DNA from: Streptomyces collinus Tu 365
GTDB lineage: Bacteria > Actinomycetota > Actinomycetes > Streptomycetales > Streptomycetaceae
Reading direction: 5' to 3'
Assembly: GCF_000444875.1 (NCBI RefSeq)
Contig: NC_021985.1
Span: 4,918,170-4,982,169, forward strand
Length of the DNA stretch: 64,000 nucleotides
Each line of letters begins with the position of its first letter. Position 1 is the first letter of the stretch. Below the pieces are notes generated by a model, which worked only from the letters and a program-made list of their open reading frames with translations, did no database searches and was not told where the DNA came from. The position numbers and the translations under genes were made by a program. Below, in pieces: positions 24,823 to 32,659 of the stretch.

Positions 24823-24860
24823 GACGGCACCGACCGGGCGGGTGCCCGGCCGGTGCCGTC
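24823..24860. terminator. Strong hairpin terminator between the large SARP gene and the peptide gene
   Basis: Arms 24823-24838 (GACGGCACCGACCGGG) and 24845-24860 pair at 15 of 16 positions around a six-base loop. It lies 64 bases after the SARP stop (24759) and 36 bases past the end of the opposing peptide gene, so it can serve both strands. Confidence 0.75.
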
Positions 24861-24895
24861 GACGTCGTGCGCGGGCCGTGCGAGCGGCCGCGGGA

Positions 24896-25099
24896 TCAGG
24901 CGTGGATCATCGTGGGCTCCCGGTCGTCCGCCAGGAAGGACACGGAGTGCGCGTGGCTTCCCGTCGCTCCCGAGGTGATGTGCACCAGGGCGTCCTGCAC
25001 ACCGGTCGCCGGGACGGCCGCCGCGGTGCCGAGCGACAGGACACCTGCGCCGGCGAGCGCGGCCAGGACCGTCTTCGTACGCAGTGTGATGGTGCGCAT
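24896..25099 (-). CDS. Small secreted peptide of unknown function
   Basis: 67 residues. Residues 1-31 look like a Sec signal peptide: basic start MRTITLRTK, hydrophobic core VLAALAGAGVLSLGTAA, AxA-type cleavage region near VPA. The mature part would be about 36 residues, Ser/His-containing and without cysteine (SGATGSHAHSVSFL in the middle, ending EPTMIHA). A dyad CGGATC-gt-GATCCG at 25121-25134 is 21 bases upstream of ATG 25099. It faces the large SARP gene across a strong terminator. I do not recognise a family; the signal peptide and GGGGG ribosome-like stretch support it being real. Confidence 0.6.
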   Translation of the reverse strand: MRTITLRTKTVLAALAGAGVLSLGTAAAVPATGVQDALVHITSGATGSHAHSVSFLADDREPTMIHA

Positions 25100-25216
25100 A
25101 GGTGAACCCCCAGGTAGAGACGGATCGTGATCCGGTCGCCGGGCCTCTCCCCAGCGCCGTCACCGATGCTCTTGGGGGGCGATCCCCATGCCGTCCCCGC
25201 CGGTTCCCGGCCCGGG

Positions 25217-25951
25217 TCAGGCTCCCGGTACTCCTGGTTTCAACTGCTTCTGGGCCTCCTCGGGGCCGGGTTTCCGGGCGAACAGGAAGGCCTGTGCCAC
25301 CTGCTCACCGAGGGATTCCGAGGGTTCGCGCACGGTCCGGGAGAGGATGCCGAAACCGGTATCGGTGAGCAGCTCCGCGACGTGCTCGGGGCGGCGCCGG
25401 TGGAAGTCCAGCACCACCGGGTGGCCCCAGGGCCGGTCGTGGCGGCGGGTGTGGTCCCCGGCCTGGAAGCCGAGCAGGAGGTGGCCTCCCGGCGCCAGCA
25501 CCCGGTGGAACTCGGCGAAGAGCGCGGGCAACCGCTCGGCGGGGGTGTGGATGCTGGAGTACCAGGAGACGACCCCGGACAGCGCGCCGTCCGGGAGGTC
25601 GAGCTCCAGCATGGAGCCGAGCTCGAAGCGCAGCCCCGGGTTCTCCCGCCGGGCGATCGCGAGCATGGACTGCGACAGGTCGAGCCCGAACACGTCCAGG
25701 CCGAGCGCGGCGAGGCGCCCCGTCACCCGCCCCGGGCCGCAGCCGAGGTCGGCCACCCGGCCGCCGGGACCGACGAGTTCGGCGTACGTGGCGAGCAGGG
25801 CCGGCTCCAGGGGCCGGCCCGCGAACTCGTCCCGGAAGCGCTCGGCGTAGTCGTCGGCGACGGTGTCCCAGAAGACGCGGGTGGCGGCGATGAAGTCGTG
25901 GGCGGGCGGCCCGGAAGGAACGGGGCCGGAAGGGGCCTGGGCGTCAGTCAT
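25217..25951 (-). CDS. Class I SAM-dependent methyltransferase
   Basis: 244 residues. SAM-binding motif I VADLGCGPGRVTGRLAALG, motif II FGLDLSQSMLAIARR, and post-II LELDLPDGALSGVVSWYSSIHTP are typical of methyltransferase domain 11/25 proteins. HRVLAPGGHLLLGF is the usual motif III. ATG 25951 has a TACGGT eight bases upstream and no ribosome site, suggesting a leaderless mRNA. The substrate is unknown: such proteins methylate small molecules. It lies on the same strand as, and upstream of, the secreted peptide, but 117 bases away. Confidence 0.87.
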   Translation of the reverse strand: MTDAQAPSGPVPSGPPAHDFIAATRVFWDTVADDYAERFRDEFAGRPLEPALLATYAELVGPGGRVADLGCGPGRVTGRLAALGLDVFGLDLSQSMLAIARRENPGLRFELGSMLELDLPDGALSGVVSWYSSIHTPAERLPALFAEFHRVLAPGGHLLLGFQAGDHTRRHDRPWGHPVVLDFHRRRPEHVAELLTDTGFGILSRTVREPSESLGEQVAQAFLFARKPGPEEAQKQLKPGVPGA

Positions 25952-26095
25952 GGACAGCGACCGTAGTGGCCGGCTGTGACAGTGCGCGGTGGCGCCGGAC
26001 GGCGAGGAAGGGAAACTCCGGCACCGGCGGTTGCGGGCGGTCGGGCACCCGGAGAATTCGCCGGGAATTCACCGGGACGACGGGCCGGAAAAGGC

Positions 26096-26128
26096 AGGAG
26101 CCCCGTCGCCGTACGGCGTGGGGCTCCT
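26096..26128 (-). terminator. Hairpin terminator of the cold-shock gene
   Basis: AGGAGCCCC (26096-26104) pairs with GGGGCTCCT (26120-26128); GCC/GGC extend the stem inside. On the minus strand it is followed by GCCTTTTCC, a short T-run, 36 bases after the csp stop. Confidence 0.8.
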
Positions 26129-26164
26129 TGGGTACTGCACTCAGGTTCTGCGATCAGGCAGTGA

Positions 26165-26368
26165 TCAGACGGGGGTGACGTTCTCCGCCTGCGGGCCCTT
26201 CGGGCCCTGCGTCACGTCGAAGCTCACCTGCTGGTTCTCCTCGAGGGAGCGGAAGCCGGTGGCGTTGATCGCGGAGTAGTGAACGAAGACGTCGGGGCCG
26301 CCGCCCTCCTGGGCGATGAAGCCAAAGCCCTTTTCGGCGTTGAACCACTTAACGGTTCCGGTAGCCAT
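26165..26368 (-). CDS. Cold-shock protein (CspA family, single CSD)
   Basis: 67 residues, exactly one cold-shock domain. RNP1 is KWFNAEKGFGFI (7-18) and RNP2 is VFVHYSAI; the end is GPQAENVTPV. It binds single-stranded RNA/DNA and acts as an RNA chaperone in the cytosol. A strong ribosome site AAGGAGG lies six bases before ATG 26368. The promoter TTGCAT-N16-TAGGCT at 26525-26552 gives a 5' leader of about 150 bases, long like those of regulated cold-shock genes, with a stem-loop inside. It is divergent from mqnA. Confidence 0.96.
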   Translation of the reverse strand: MATGTVKWFNAEKGFGFIAQEGGGPDVFVHYSAINATGFRSLEENQQVSFDVTQGPKGPQAENVTPV

Positions 26369-26458
26369 AAGCCCTCCTTGGGCTCAAAAGGGTTGCCCTG
26401 CTCCAGAACCTGCACGTGCGAAACGGTGCTGCACAACTGCATTCGTCTGAAAACGACG

Positions 26459-26489
26459 AGAGCCCGCGGTCACATGCTCCGCAGGCTCT
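26459..26489 (-). ncRNA. Stem-loop in the csp 5' leader (possible attenuator or cold-box structure)
   Basis: AGAGCCCGCGG (26459-26469) pairs with CCGCAGGCTCT (26479-26489) with one mismatch around a nine-base loop. In the minus-strand transcript the stem is followed by CGTCGTTTTC, a terminator-like T-run. It lies 91 bases before the start codon, inside the inferred leader. Confidence 0.5.
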
Positions 26490-26524
26490 GTACTGCAAGG
26501 GAAACCAAACTGCAACTTGCGGCG

Positions 26525-26552
26525 AGCCTAGCATGTGGGCAGCCGGATGCAA
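26525..26552 (-). promoter_or_regulatory. csp promoter (-35 TTGCAT, 16-bp spacer, -10 TAGGCT)
   Basis: On the minus strand TTGCAT (26552-26547) and TAGGCT (26530-26525) are separated by 16 bases and resemble the main-sigma consensus closely for Streptomyces. The transcript would start near 26518. Confidence 0.6.
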
Positions 26553-26643
26553 TAGAGGTCAAGATCACTTCACCCGAATGTTTGAAACCCCGGGTGGGTG
26601 TGCTGACGGTGGGGTCGGTCTCAGCACGGTACAGGACGGGGTC

Positions 26644-26649
26644 TAGCCT
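26644..26649 (+). promoter_or_regulatory. Probable -10 box, leaderless start of mqnA
   Basis: TAGCCT six bases before GTG 26656, no ribosome-binding site between. Confidence 0.5.
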
Positions 26650-26655
26650 CGCGAT

Positions 26656-27504
26656 GTGGACAATTCTCGCACTCGGCCGCGCGTCGGCCACATCCAGTTC
26701 CTGAACTGCCTGCCCCTCTACTGGGGGCTCGCGAGAACCGGCACGCTCCTCGACTTCGAGCTCACGAAGGACACCCCGGAGAAGCTCAGCGAGCAGCTCG
26801 TGCGTGGCGACCTGGACATCGGTCCGGTCACCCTCGTGGAGTTCCTGCGCAACGCCGACGACCTCGTCGCCTTCCCGGACATCGCCGTCGGCTGCGACGG
26901 CGACGTGATGTCGTGCGTGATCGTCTCGCAGGTGCCCCTCGACCGGCTGGACGGCGCCAGGGTCGCCCTCGGCTCGACCTCCCGGACCTCGGTCCGGCTG
27001 GCCCAGCTCCTGCTGGCCGAGCGGTTCGGCGTGCGGCCCGACTACTACACCTGCCCGCCCGACCTGAGCCTGATGATGCAGGAGTCGGACGCCGCCGTCC
27101 TCATCGGCGACGCCGCCCTGCGCGCCAACCTGATCGACGGACCCCGCTACGGCCTCGAGGTGCACGACCTGGGCGCGCTGTGGAAGGAGTGGACCGGCCT
27201 GCCGTTCGTCTTCGCGGTCTGGGCGGCCCGGCGCGACTACGCGGAACGCGAGCCGTTCATCACCCGCAAGGTCCACGAGGCCTTCCTCGCCTCCCGCAAC
27301 CTCTCCCTGGAGGAGGTCGGCAAGGTCGCCGAACAGGCCGCCCGCTGGGAGTCCTTCGACGAGGCCACCCTGGAGCAGTACTTCACCACCCTCGACTTCA
27401 GCTTCGGCGGACCGCAGCTGAAGGCGGTCGCGGAGTTCGCCCGCCGGGTCGGCCCCACGACCGGCTTCCCGGCGGACGTACGGGTGGACCTGCTTCAGCC
27501 GTGA
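26656..27504 (+). CDS. mqnA: Chorismate dehydratase MqnA
   Basis: 282 residues. The N-terminal block PRVGHIQFLNCLPLYWGLA and DLDIGPVTLVEFLRNADDL are characteristic of MqnA, a periplasmic-binding-like fold enzyme that acts in the cytosol and has no signal peptide here. VALGSTSRTSVRLAQLLL lines the ligand cleft. It dehydrates chorismate to 3-[(1-carboxyvinyl)oxy]benzoate, the first committed step of futalosine menaquinone synthesis; MqnE uses the product. GTG 26656 fits the leaderless -10 spacing seen at other genes here. It is followed 71 bases later by the kinase gene. Confidence 0.95.
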   Translation: MDNSRTRPRVGHIQFLNCLPLYWGLARTGTLLDFELTKDTPEKLSEQLVRGDLDIGPVTLVEFLRNADDLVAFPDIAVGCDGDVMSCVIVSQVPLDRLDGARVALGSTSRTSVRLAQLLLAERFGVRPDYYTCPPDLSLMMQESDAAVLIGDAALRANLIDGPRYGLEVHDLGALWKEWTGLPFVFAVWAARRDYAEREPFITRKVHEAFLASRNLSLEEVGKVAEQAARWESFDEATLEQYFTTLDFSFGGPQLKAVAEFARRVGPTTGFPADVRVDLLQP

Positions 27505-27575
27505 ACCCCGCGGCACTACGCTGCGGGCAGCAGTGAGGCGTTGCGCAAGGGCGTTACGGGGGAGAGGTGGACGCC

Positions 27576-29885
27576 ATGCAGCCGCTCGGAGCCGACGAAC
27601 CGGCCGCCGTCGGGCCCTACCGGCTGCTCGGCCGGCTCGGCTCCGGCGGCATGGGCCGGGTCTACCTGGGCCGCAGCGCGGGCGGCCGCACGGTCGCCGT
27701 GAAGATCGTGCACCCGCACTTCGCGCTCGACGAGGAGTTCCGGGCCCGCTTCCGGCGTGAGGTGGAGGCCGCCCGCCGGGTCGGCGGCGCCTGGACGGCG
27801 TCCGTCCTGGACGCCGACCCCGAGGCGGCCGTGCCCTGGGTCGCCACCGCCTACGCGGCCGGTCCCTCCCTCGCCGCGGCCGTCACCGAGGGCGGCGCGC
27901 TGCCCGCGCACACCGTACGGGCCCTGGGCGCCGGCCTCGCCGAGGCCCTGACGGCGGTGCACGAACTGGGCCTGGTCCACCGGGACGTGAAGCCCTCCAA
28001 CGTGCTGCTGACCCTGGACGGCCCGCTCCTCATCGACTTCGGCATCGCGCGGGCCACCGCAGGCACGGCGTCCCTGACCGCGACCGGCGTCTCGGTCGGC
28101 TCGCCCGGCTACATGGCCCCCGAGCAGATCCTCGGCAAGGGCGTCACCGGCGCGGCCGACGTCTTCTCGCTCGGTGCGGTGCTGGCCTACGCGGCGACCG
28201 GCGAGCCCCCCTTCCCCGGCGACTCCTCGGCCGCGCTGCTCTACAAGGTGGTCCACGAGGAGCCGGAACTGGGCTCGCTGACCGGCGAGCTGCGCCAGGC
28301 GGCGGCCGCCTGCCTGGCGAAGGACCCGGCGGCCCGCCCGGCCCCCGCCGAACTGGCCCGTCGGCTCGCCCCCGAGGGCGCCGCCCGGCTGGTCACCGGC
28401 GGCTGGCTCCCGGGCCCCCTGGTGGAACAGGTCAGCCGCAGCGCCGTACACCTCCTCAACCTCGACACGACGGACCCGGCCCCTTCGGGCCCGATCCGTT
28501 TCAGCAGCCCCTCGATCAGCGGGACTTCCCCCACGGGGACACCGGCGGCGGGCGTGCCGGCGGCCCGCCCGGCCGACTTCCCGGGCGGCTCCCCGGCGGG
28601 CGGCTCCCCTGTGGGCGGGGCTGCGGGGGTGACGCCGCCGGGGGCGGTTGCTTCGGCGGGTGGGTTCGCGGGGGCCGGTTCTTCGGTGGGTGGGGTTGCG
28701 GGGGCTGAGCCTTCGGTGGGCGGTGCCTCGGGGGCGGGTGCTTCGGTGGGTGGGTTCGCGGGGGCCGGTTCTTCGGTGGGTGGGGTTGCGGGGGCTGAGC
28801 CTTCGGTGGGCGGTGCCTCGGGGGCGGGTGCTTCGGTGGGCGATGCCCCGGGCGCAGGTGCTCCGGTGGGTGGGTTCGCGGCGGCCGGGCCTTCGGTGGG
28901 CGGCGCCCCGGTGGCCGGTCCGCCCGGGGGCGAGTTCCCGGTGGCCGGCCTCTCCGACGGCGGGGCCGTGGTCCCCGGGTTCGCCAGGGGCGGCACCGCG
29001 GGCTCCGGGTTCGCCGGGGGCGGCTCGGCCGCAAAGAGTCCCTCGGTGCGCGGGCCCGCCGGGCCGGTGCCGGACGGCGGGTGGCCGGGAGGGGGCCCGG
29101 GCGGGTCCGGGGCGGCCGGCGGGGTGTTCGGGCCGGCTCCGTCGATGACGCCGCCGCCGGCCGGGTCTCCCGCCACGGGGGCGGGTCCCGCGGGCGGAGA
29201 GCCGACCGTGGTGCCCGGGCAGCGGGACGCGGTGGCCCCGCCCGGCAAGGTCACCGTCAGCGTCGCGGCCGCCTCGACGCCGGGGGAGAGCGGGCGCGGA
29301 CGGCGGGTGAGCTGCACCGTCGCGCTGGCCGTGGCCGGCGCCCTGGCCGCGGTGACCGTGGGACTCGGGGCGCTGCTGCAGCCGTGGGCCCGAGGTGACC
29401 ACGACTCGGCGGGCAGCGCGCCCCCCGCCCCCCACTCGTCGCGGCCGGCCGACGGTCGGACCCAGGAGCCGGGTGCCACCCAGGGCGCCCGGACGCCGTC
29501 CCCCAGCCGCAGCCGAGGCACAGGCACTTCGGGCGCCGTCCCCGCCCGCTACATCGGCACGTGGGAGGGCGAGGCCAGCGGGCTCGGCGGCAGCCTGCCC
29601 ATGGGCACCTTCCGGCTCACCGTCCACCGGGCGGGACCGGGCCAGGAACTGGGCCGGCTCAAGCAGACCGACCAGCTCGGCGGCGTCTGCACCGACATCC
29701 TCACCCTGGGGAAGGTGACGGACACCGGTATCGAGGCGACCTCGACGGGCGCGCCGGGCAACCACGCGGGCTGCAACCCCACCCCCCACCCGGTGCGGTT
29801 GACGCCGGTGGGCGACGACCTGAAGTACGCCTCGGACAGCTCGGCCGAGGGCAATCCGGTCGCCCGCATGTCGAAGGTGGGCTGA
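27576..29885 (+). CDS. Transmembrane Ser/Thr protein kinase with repeat linker and external domain
   Basis: 769 residues from ATG 27576 (GGAGAGG eight bases upstream; GTG 27567 overlaps that site). Kinase domain 14-270: LGSGGMGRVYLG, Lys43 in VAVKIV, HRDVKPSN, IDFGIA, GSPGYMAPEQ. A Gly/Ala/Ser/Val linker follows, with ten-residue repeats including a 90-bp duplication (28661 onward). A transmembrane helix (VALAVAGALAAVTVGLGALL) lies near 590-610. The external end (YIGTWEGEASGLGG, MGTFRLTVHRAGPGQELG, with two Cys) may be a sensor. It lies between mqnA and a prepilin peptidase. The ligand is unknown. Confidence 0.92.
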   Translation: MQPLGADEPAAVGPYRLLGRLGSGGMGRVYLGRSAGGRTVAVKIVHPHFALDEEFRARFRREVEAARRVGGAWTASVLDADPEAAVPWVATAYAAGPSLAAAVTEGGALPAHTVRALGAGLAEALTAVHELGLVHRDVKPSNVLLTLDGPLLIDFGIARATAGTASLTATGVSVGSPGYMAPEQILGKGVTGAADVFSLGAVLAYAATGEPPFPGDSSAALLYKVVHEEPELGSLTGELRQAAAACLAKDPAARPAPAELARRLAPEGAARLVTGGWLPGPLVEQVSRSAVHLLNLDTTDPAPSGPIRFSSPSISGTSPTGTPAAGVPAARPADFPGGSPAGGSPVGGAAGVTPPGAVASAGGFAGAGSSVGGVAGAEPSVGGASGAGASVGGFAGAGSSVGGVAGAEPSVGGASGAGASVGDAPGAGAPVGGFAAAGPSVGGAPVAGPPGGEFPVAGLSDGGAVVPGFARGGTAGSGFAGGGSAAKSPSVRGPAGPVPDGGWPGGGPGGSGAAGGVFGPAPSMTPPPAGSPATGAGPAGGEPTVVPGQRDAVAPPGKVTVSVAAASTPGESGRGRRVSCTVALAVAGALAAVTVGLGALLQPWARGDHDSAGSAPPAPHSSRPADGRTQEPGATQGARTPSPSRSRGTGTSGAVPARYIGTWEGEASGLGGSLPMGTFRLTVHRAGPGQELGRLKQTDQLGGVCTDILTLGKVTDTGIEATSTGAPGNHAGCNPTPHPVRLTPVGDDLKYASDSSAEGNPVARMSKVG
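28657..28890 (+). repeat. Decapeptide-coding repeats within the kinase, with an exact 90-bp duplication
   Basis: The segment starting TGGGTTCGCG at 28661 recurs at 28751, period 90 bases. It encodes two copies of GGFAGAGSSV, GGVAGAEPSV, GGASGAGASV, then degenerate units. The period keeps the frame, so copy number could vary without breaking the kinase. Confidence 0.85.
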
Positions 29886-29894
29886 TCCGGCCCC

Positions 29895-30674
29895 ATGAGC
29901 ACCGCACTGACCAGCACCGCACTGACCGACTTGGCCGAGGCGAGCACCGGTGTGCTGGTCCTCGTCGCCGTGCTGTGGGGCGCGGCGGCGGGCGCTCTGC
30001 TCCCGCGGGCCGCCTACCGCTTCGCCGCCCCGGAGGAGGAGCCCTGGCGCGACCGGTGCCCGGCGGGCCACCCCGTCCACGGCTGGCTCGGCCGGACGGT
30101 GTGCCGGGAGTGCGGCCGGGCTCCGTGCCCGGCGACCCCCTCCGCGGCCCGGCTCGCCGTCGCCACCGCCGTGGTCTGCGCCGTGCTCGCCGTGGCCACC
30201 GGCACCCGGCCCGAGCTGGCCGTCTGGCTGCTGCTCACCCCGGTGTGGGTGCTGCTGGCCGCCGTCGACCTGCGGGTGCGGCGGCTGCCCGACCCGCTCA
30301 CCCTGCCGCTCGCGGCCGCGGCGCTCGCCCTGCTCGGACTGGCCGCGCTGCTGCCCGAGCACGCCGGGCACTGGCCCACCGCGCTGTACGGCGCCCTCGC
30401 GCTCGGCGGCGGCTACTTCGTGCTGTGCCTCGTCAACCCGGCGGGCATGGGCTTCGGCGACGTGAAGCTGGCCCTGGGCGCGGGCGCCGTCCTCGGCTGG
30501 TACGGCTGGCCGACCCTCCTGCTCGGCACCTTCGCCGGTTTCGCGCTCGGCGCGCTCTACGGCGGCGCGCTGGTCCTCGCCCGGCGGGCGGGCCGCAAGA
30601 CGGGGATCCCGTTCGGGCCGTTCCTCCTCGCGGGAACCGTCGCGGGCCTGCTGGTCGGCGCGTACGCGGCCTGA
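29895..30674 (+). CDS. Type IV prepilin peptidase-like protein (A24 family)
   Basis: 259 residues, about seven transmembrane helices. The two catalytic aspartates are visible: VDLRVRRLPD and the GxGD motif GFGDVKLALGAG. A loop after the first helix carries CPAGHP and CRECGRAPC, reminiscent of the zinc-binding cysteine loop of longer PilD enzymes, though the methyltransferase part is short. The enzyme cleaves prepilin-like leaders at the cytoplasmic face. No pilin or tad genes are adjacent. ATG 29895 starts nine bases after the kinase stop, so both are likely cotranscribed. Confidence 0.87.
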   Translation: MSTALTSTALTDLAEASTGVLVLVAVLWGAAAGALLPRAAYRFAAPEEEPWRDRCPAGHPVHGWLGRTVCRECGRAPCPATPSAARLAVATAVVCAVLAVATGTRPELAVWLLLTPVWVLLAAVDLRVRRLPDPLTLPLAAAALALLGLAALLPEHAGHWPTALYGALALGGGYFVLCLVNPAGMGFGDVKLALGAGAVLGWYGWPTLLLGTFAGFALGALYGGALVLARRAGRKTGIPFGPFLLAGTVAGLLVGAYAA

Positions 30675-30745
30675 CGGCGGGCGGACAAAGGGGCTGGCGT
30701 AGGCTGGTTCGGTCCGTCCACAACCCTTGACGAAAGGGACGCCCG

Positions 30746-31960
30746 GTGACCGAGAAGGCCGACCTCGCTTCCGTTGATGTCACAGCCGTACTCGACCGAG
30801 CGGCAGGGGGCGGACGCATCACGCCCGAGGAAGCGCTGGTCCTCTACCGCGACGCGCCCCTGCACGCGCTGGGCGCCGCCGCCGACGCCGTACGCCGCCG
30901 CAAGTACGCCGGCGTCGAGCACATCGCGACGTACATCATCGAGCGCAACATCAACTACACGAACGTGTGCGTCACGGCGTGCAAGTTCTGCGCGTTCTAC
31001 GCGGCCCCCAAGGACACCGCCAAGGGCTGGACCCGCGACCTCGACGACATCCTGCGCCGCTGCGCCGAGACGGTCGAACTGGGCGGCACCCAGATCATGT
31101 TCCAGGGCGGCCACCACCCGGACTACGGCGTCGAGTACTACGAGTCGCACTTCAAGGCCATCAAGGACGCCTTCCCGCAGCTCGTGATCCACTCGCTGGG
31201 CGCCTCCGAGGTCGAGCACATGGCCCGGATCAGCGGCGTCTCGGTGGAAGAGGCCATCACCCGCATCCACGAGGCGGGCCTGGACTCCTTCGCCGGCGCC
31301 GGCGCCGAACTCCTCCCGGAGCGGCCGCGCAAGGCCATCGCCCCGCTGAAGGAGAGCGGCGAGCGCTGGCTGGAGATCATGGAGACCGCGCACCGGCTCG
31401 GCGTGGAGTCGACGTCCACCATGCTGATGGGCACGGGCGAGACGAACGCCGAGCGCATCGAGCACCTGCGCATGATCCGGGACGTGCAGGACCGCACGGG
31501 TGGCTTCCGCGCCTTCATCCCGTACACCTACCAGCCCGAGAACAACCACCTGAAGGGCCGCACCCAGGCGACCCTCTTCGAGTACCTGCGGATGATCGCG
31601 ATCGCCCGCCTCTTCCTGGACAACGTCCAGCACATCCAGGGCTCGTGGCTGACCACCGGCAAGGAGGTCGGCCAGCTCTCCCTGCACTACGGCGCGGACG
31701 ACCTCGGCTCGATCATGCTGGAGGAGAACGTGGTCTCCTCGGCCGGCGCCAGGCACCGCTCCAACCGGCTCGAGATCATCGACCTCATCCGCAAGGCCGG
31801 CCGCGTCCCGGCGCAGCGCGCCACGACCTACGAGCACCTCGTGGTGCACGACGACCCGGCGAACGACCCGGTCGACGACCGGGTGGTCTCCCACATCTCC
31901 TCCACGGCGATCGAGGGCGGCACCGCCCACCCCGAACTGAAGCTGCTGGCCTCCAACTAG
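30746..31960 (+). CDS. mqnC: Cyclic dehypoxanthine futalosine synthase MqnC (radical SAM)
   Basis: 404 residues with the radical-SAM motif CVTACKFC (Cys75, Cys79, Cys82) after NINYTNV, then AFYAAPKDTAKGW, typical of MqnC rather than MqnE. IMFQGGHHPDYGVEYYE and FIPYTYQPENNHLKGR also match. The enzyme cyclises dehypoxanthine futalosine, the product of MqnB, which is not encoded here. GAAAGGGA lies eight bases before GTG 30746. The next gene starts 18 bases after its stop, implying an operon. Confidence 0.95.
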   Translation: MTEKADLASVDVTAVLDRAAGGGRITPEEALVLYRDAPLHALGAAADAVRRRKYAGVEHIATYIIERNINYTNVCVTACKFCAFYAAPKDTAKGWTRDLDDILRRCAETVELGGTQIMFQGGHHPDYGVEYYESHFKAIKDAFPQLVIHSLGASEVEHMARISGVSVEEAITRIHEAGLDSFAGAGAELLPERPRKAIAPLKESGERWLEIMETAHRLGVESTSTMLMGTGETNAERIEHLRMIRDVQDRTGGFRAFIPYTYQPENNHLKGRTQATLFEYLRMIAIARLFLDNVQHIQGSWLTTGKEVGQLSLHYGADDLGSIMLEENVVSSAGARHRSNRLEIIDLIRKAGRVPAQRATTYEHLVVHDDPANDPVDDRVVSHISSTAIEGGTAHPELKLLASN

Positions 31961-31977
31961 AGCGAAGCGGACGTCCC

Positions 31978-32577
31978 GTGCTGACCCTTCACGTGGCCGA
32001 GCAGTCACCCGGGGCGGCGGTGCTGGCCGACGGCGCGTCCGTCGCCGCCGTCGGCCCGTTCCAGGAACTGGCCGACGGCCACCCCGGGGCCCGGGTGCGG
32101 CGCTGGCCCGGCATCCTGACCCCGGGCCTGCTGAACCCGTACGGCCCGGAGCTGCTGGAGGCCACCTACCACCCCGACCCGCGCGAGGCCGACGAGTTCG
32201 GCACCGAGCCCGTCGGCGGGGAGCGGGCGCGGGAGATCTTCCGCGCCGAGCCCGCGCGCCTCGGCGCGAGCGCGCGGCGCGGGGTGCAGCGGATGCTGGC
32301 GCACGGCACGGTGGCGGTGGCCGGGGAACTGCGGTCGCGGGCCGCGCTCGACGCGGTGCGCAGGGCGGGCCTCGCGGTGGGACGGCGGCCGGACCGGCTG
32401 CCCGGCCCGGCGGCGCTGTCCCCGGCACCGCTGATCCTGCTGCCCGGCCTGGTGCCGGGCGGTCCGGCCCGGTTCGCCGTGTTCGACGTCGGCGACCGCG
32501 CCGAACTGGTCCGGCGCGGCGCCGGGACCTGCGTGGCGACCGTGATCGGCGGGCGGCTGGTCTACCGCGCCCGCTGA
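31978..32577 (+). CDS. Truncated amidohydrolase-like (imidazolonepropionase-like composite domain) protein
   Basis: 199 residues from GTG 31978. The ends resemble the two beta-sandwich parts of amidohydrolases: the start AAVLADGASVAAVGPFQEL then ILTPGLLNP, and the end ARFAVFDVGDRAELVRRGAG then ATVIGGRLVYRAR. Between them the metal-binding TIM barrel is almost gone. Where active members have HxH after PGLxNxH, this protein has NPYGPELLEATYHPD. It cannot be a normal deaminase. It lies 18 bases after mqnC and before menG, in a pathway that needs an amidohydrolase-type or ADA-type aminofutalosine deaminase. I infer an accessory or vestigial role. Confidence 0.7.
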   Translation: MLTLHVAEQSPGAAVLADGASVAAVGPFQELADGHPGARVRRWPGILTPGLLNPYGPELLEATYHPDPREADEFGTEPVGGERAREIFRAEPARLGASARRGVQRMLAHGTVAVAGELRSRAALDAVRRAGLAVGRRPDRLPGPAALSPAPLILLPGLVPGGPARFAVFDVGDRAELVRRGAGTCVATVIGGRLVYRAR

Positions 32578-32659
32578 TCCGGGCTCAGCCCGACCGCGAC
32601 GTGGCCGCGAGGAAGAAGCCGCGACCGGTCCCGTGAGACCGTGCTGCAACAATGGGCGG

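Noticed and set aside
28241..29527. Antisense Pro/Ala/Glu-repeat frame across the kinase linker
   Set aside because: It is the complement of the in-frame decapeptide repeats; no ribosome site and the kinase reading is certain.
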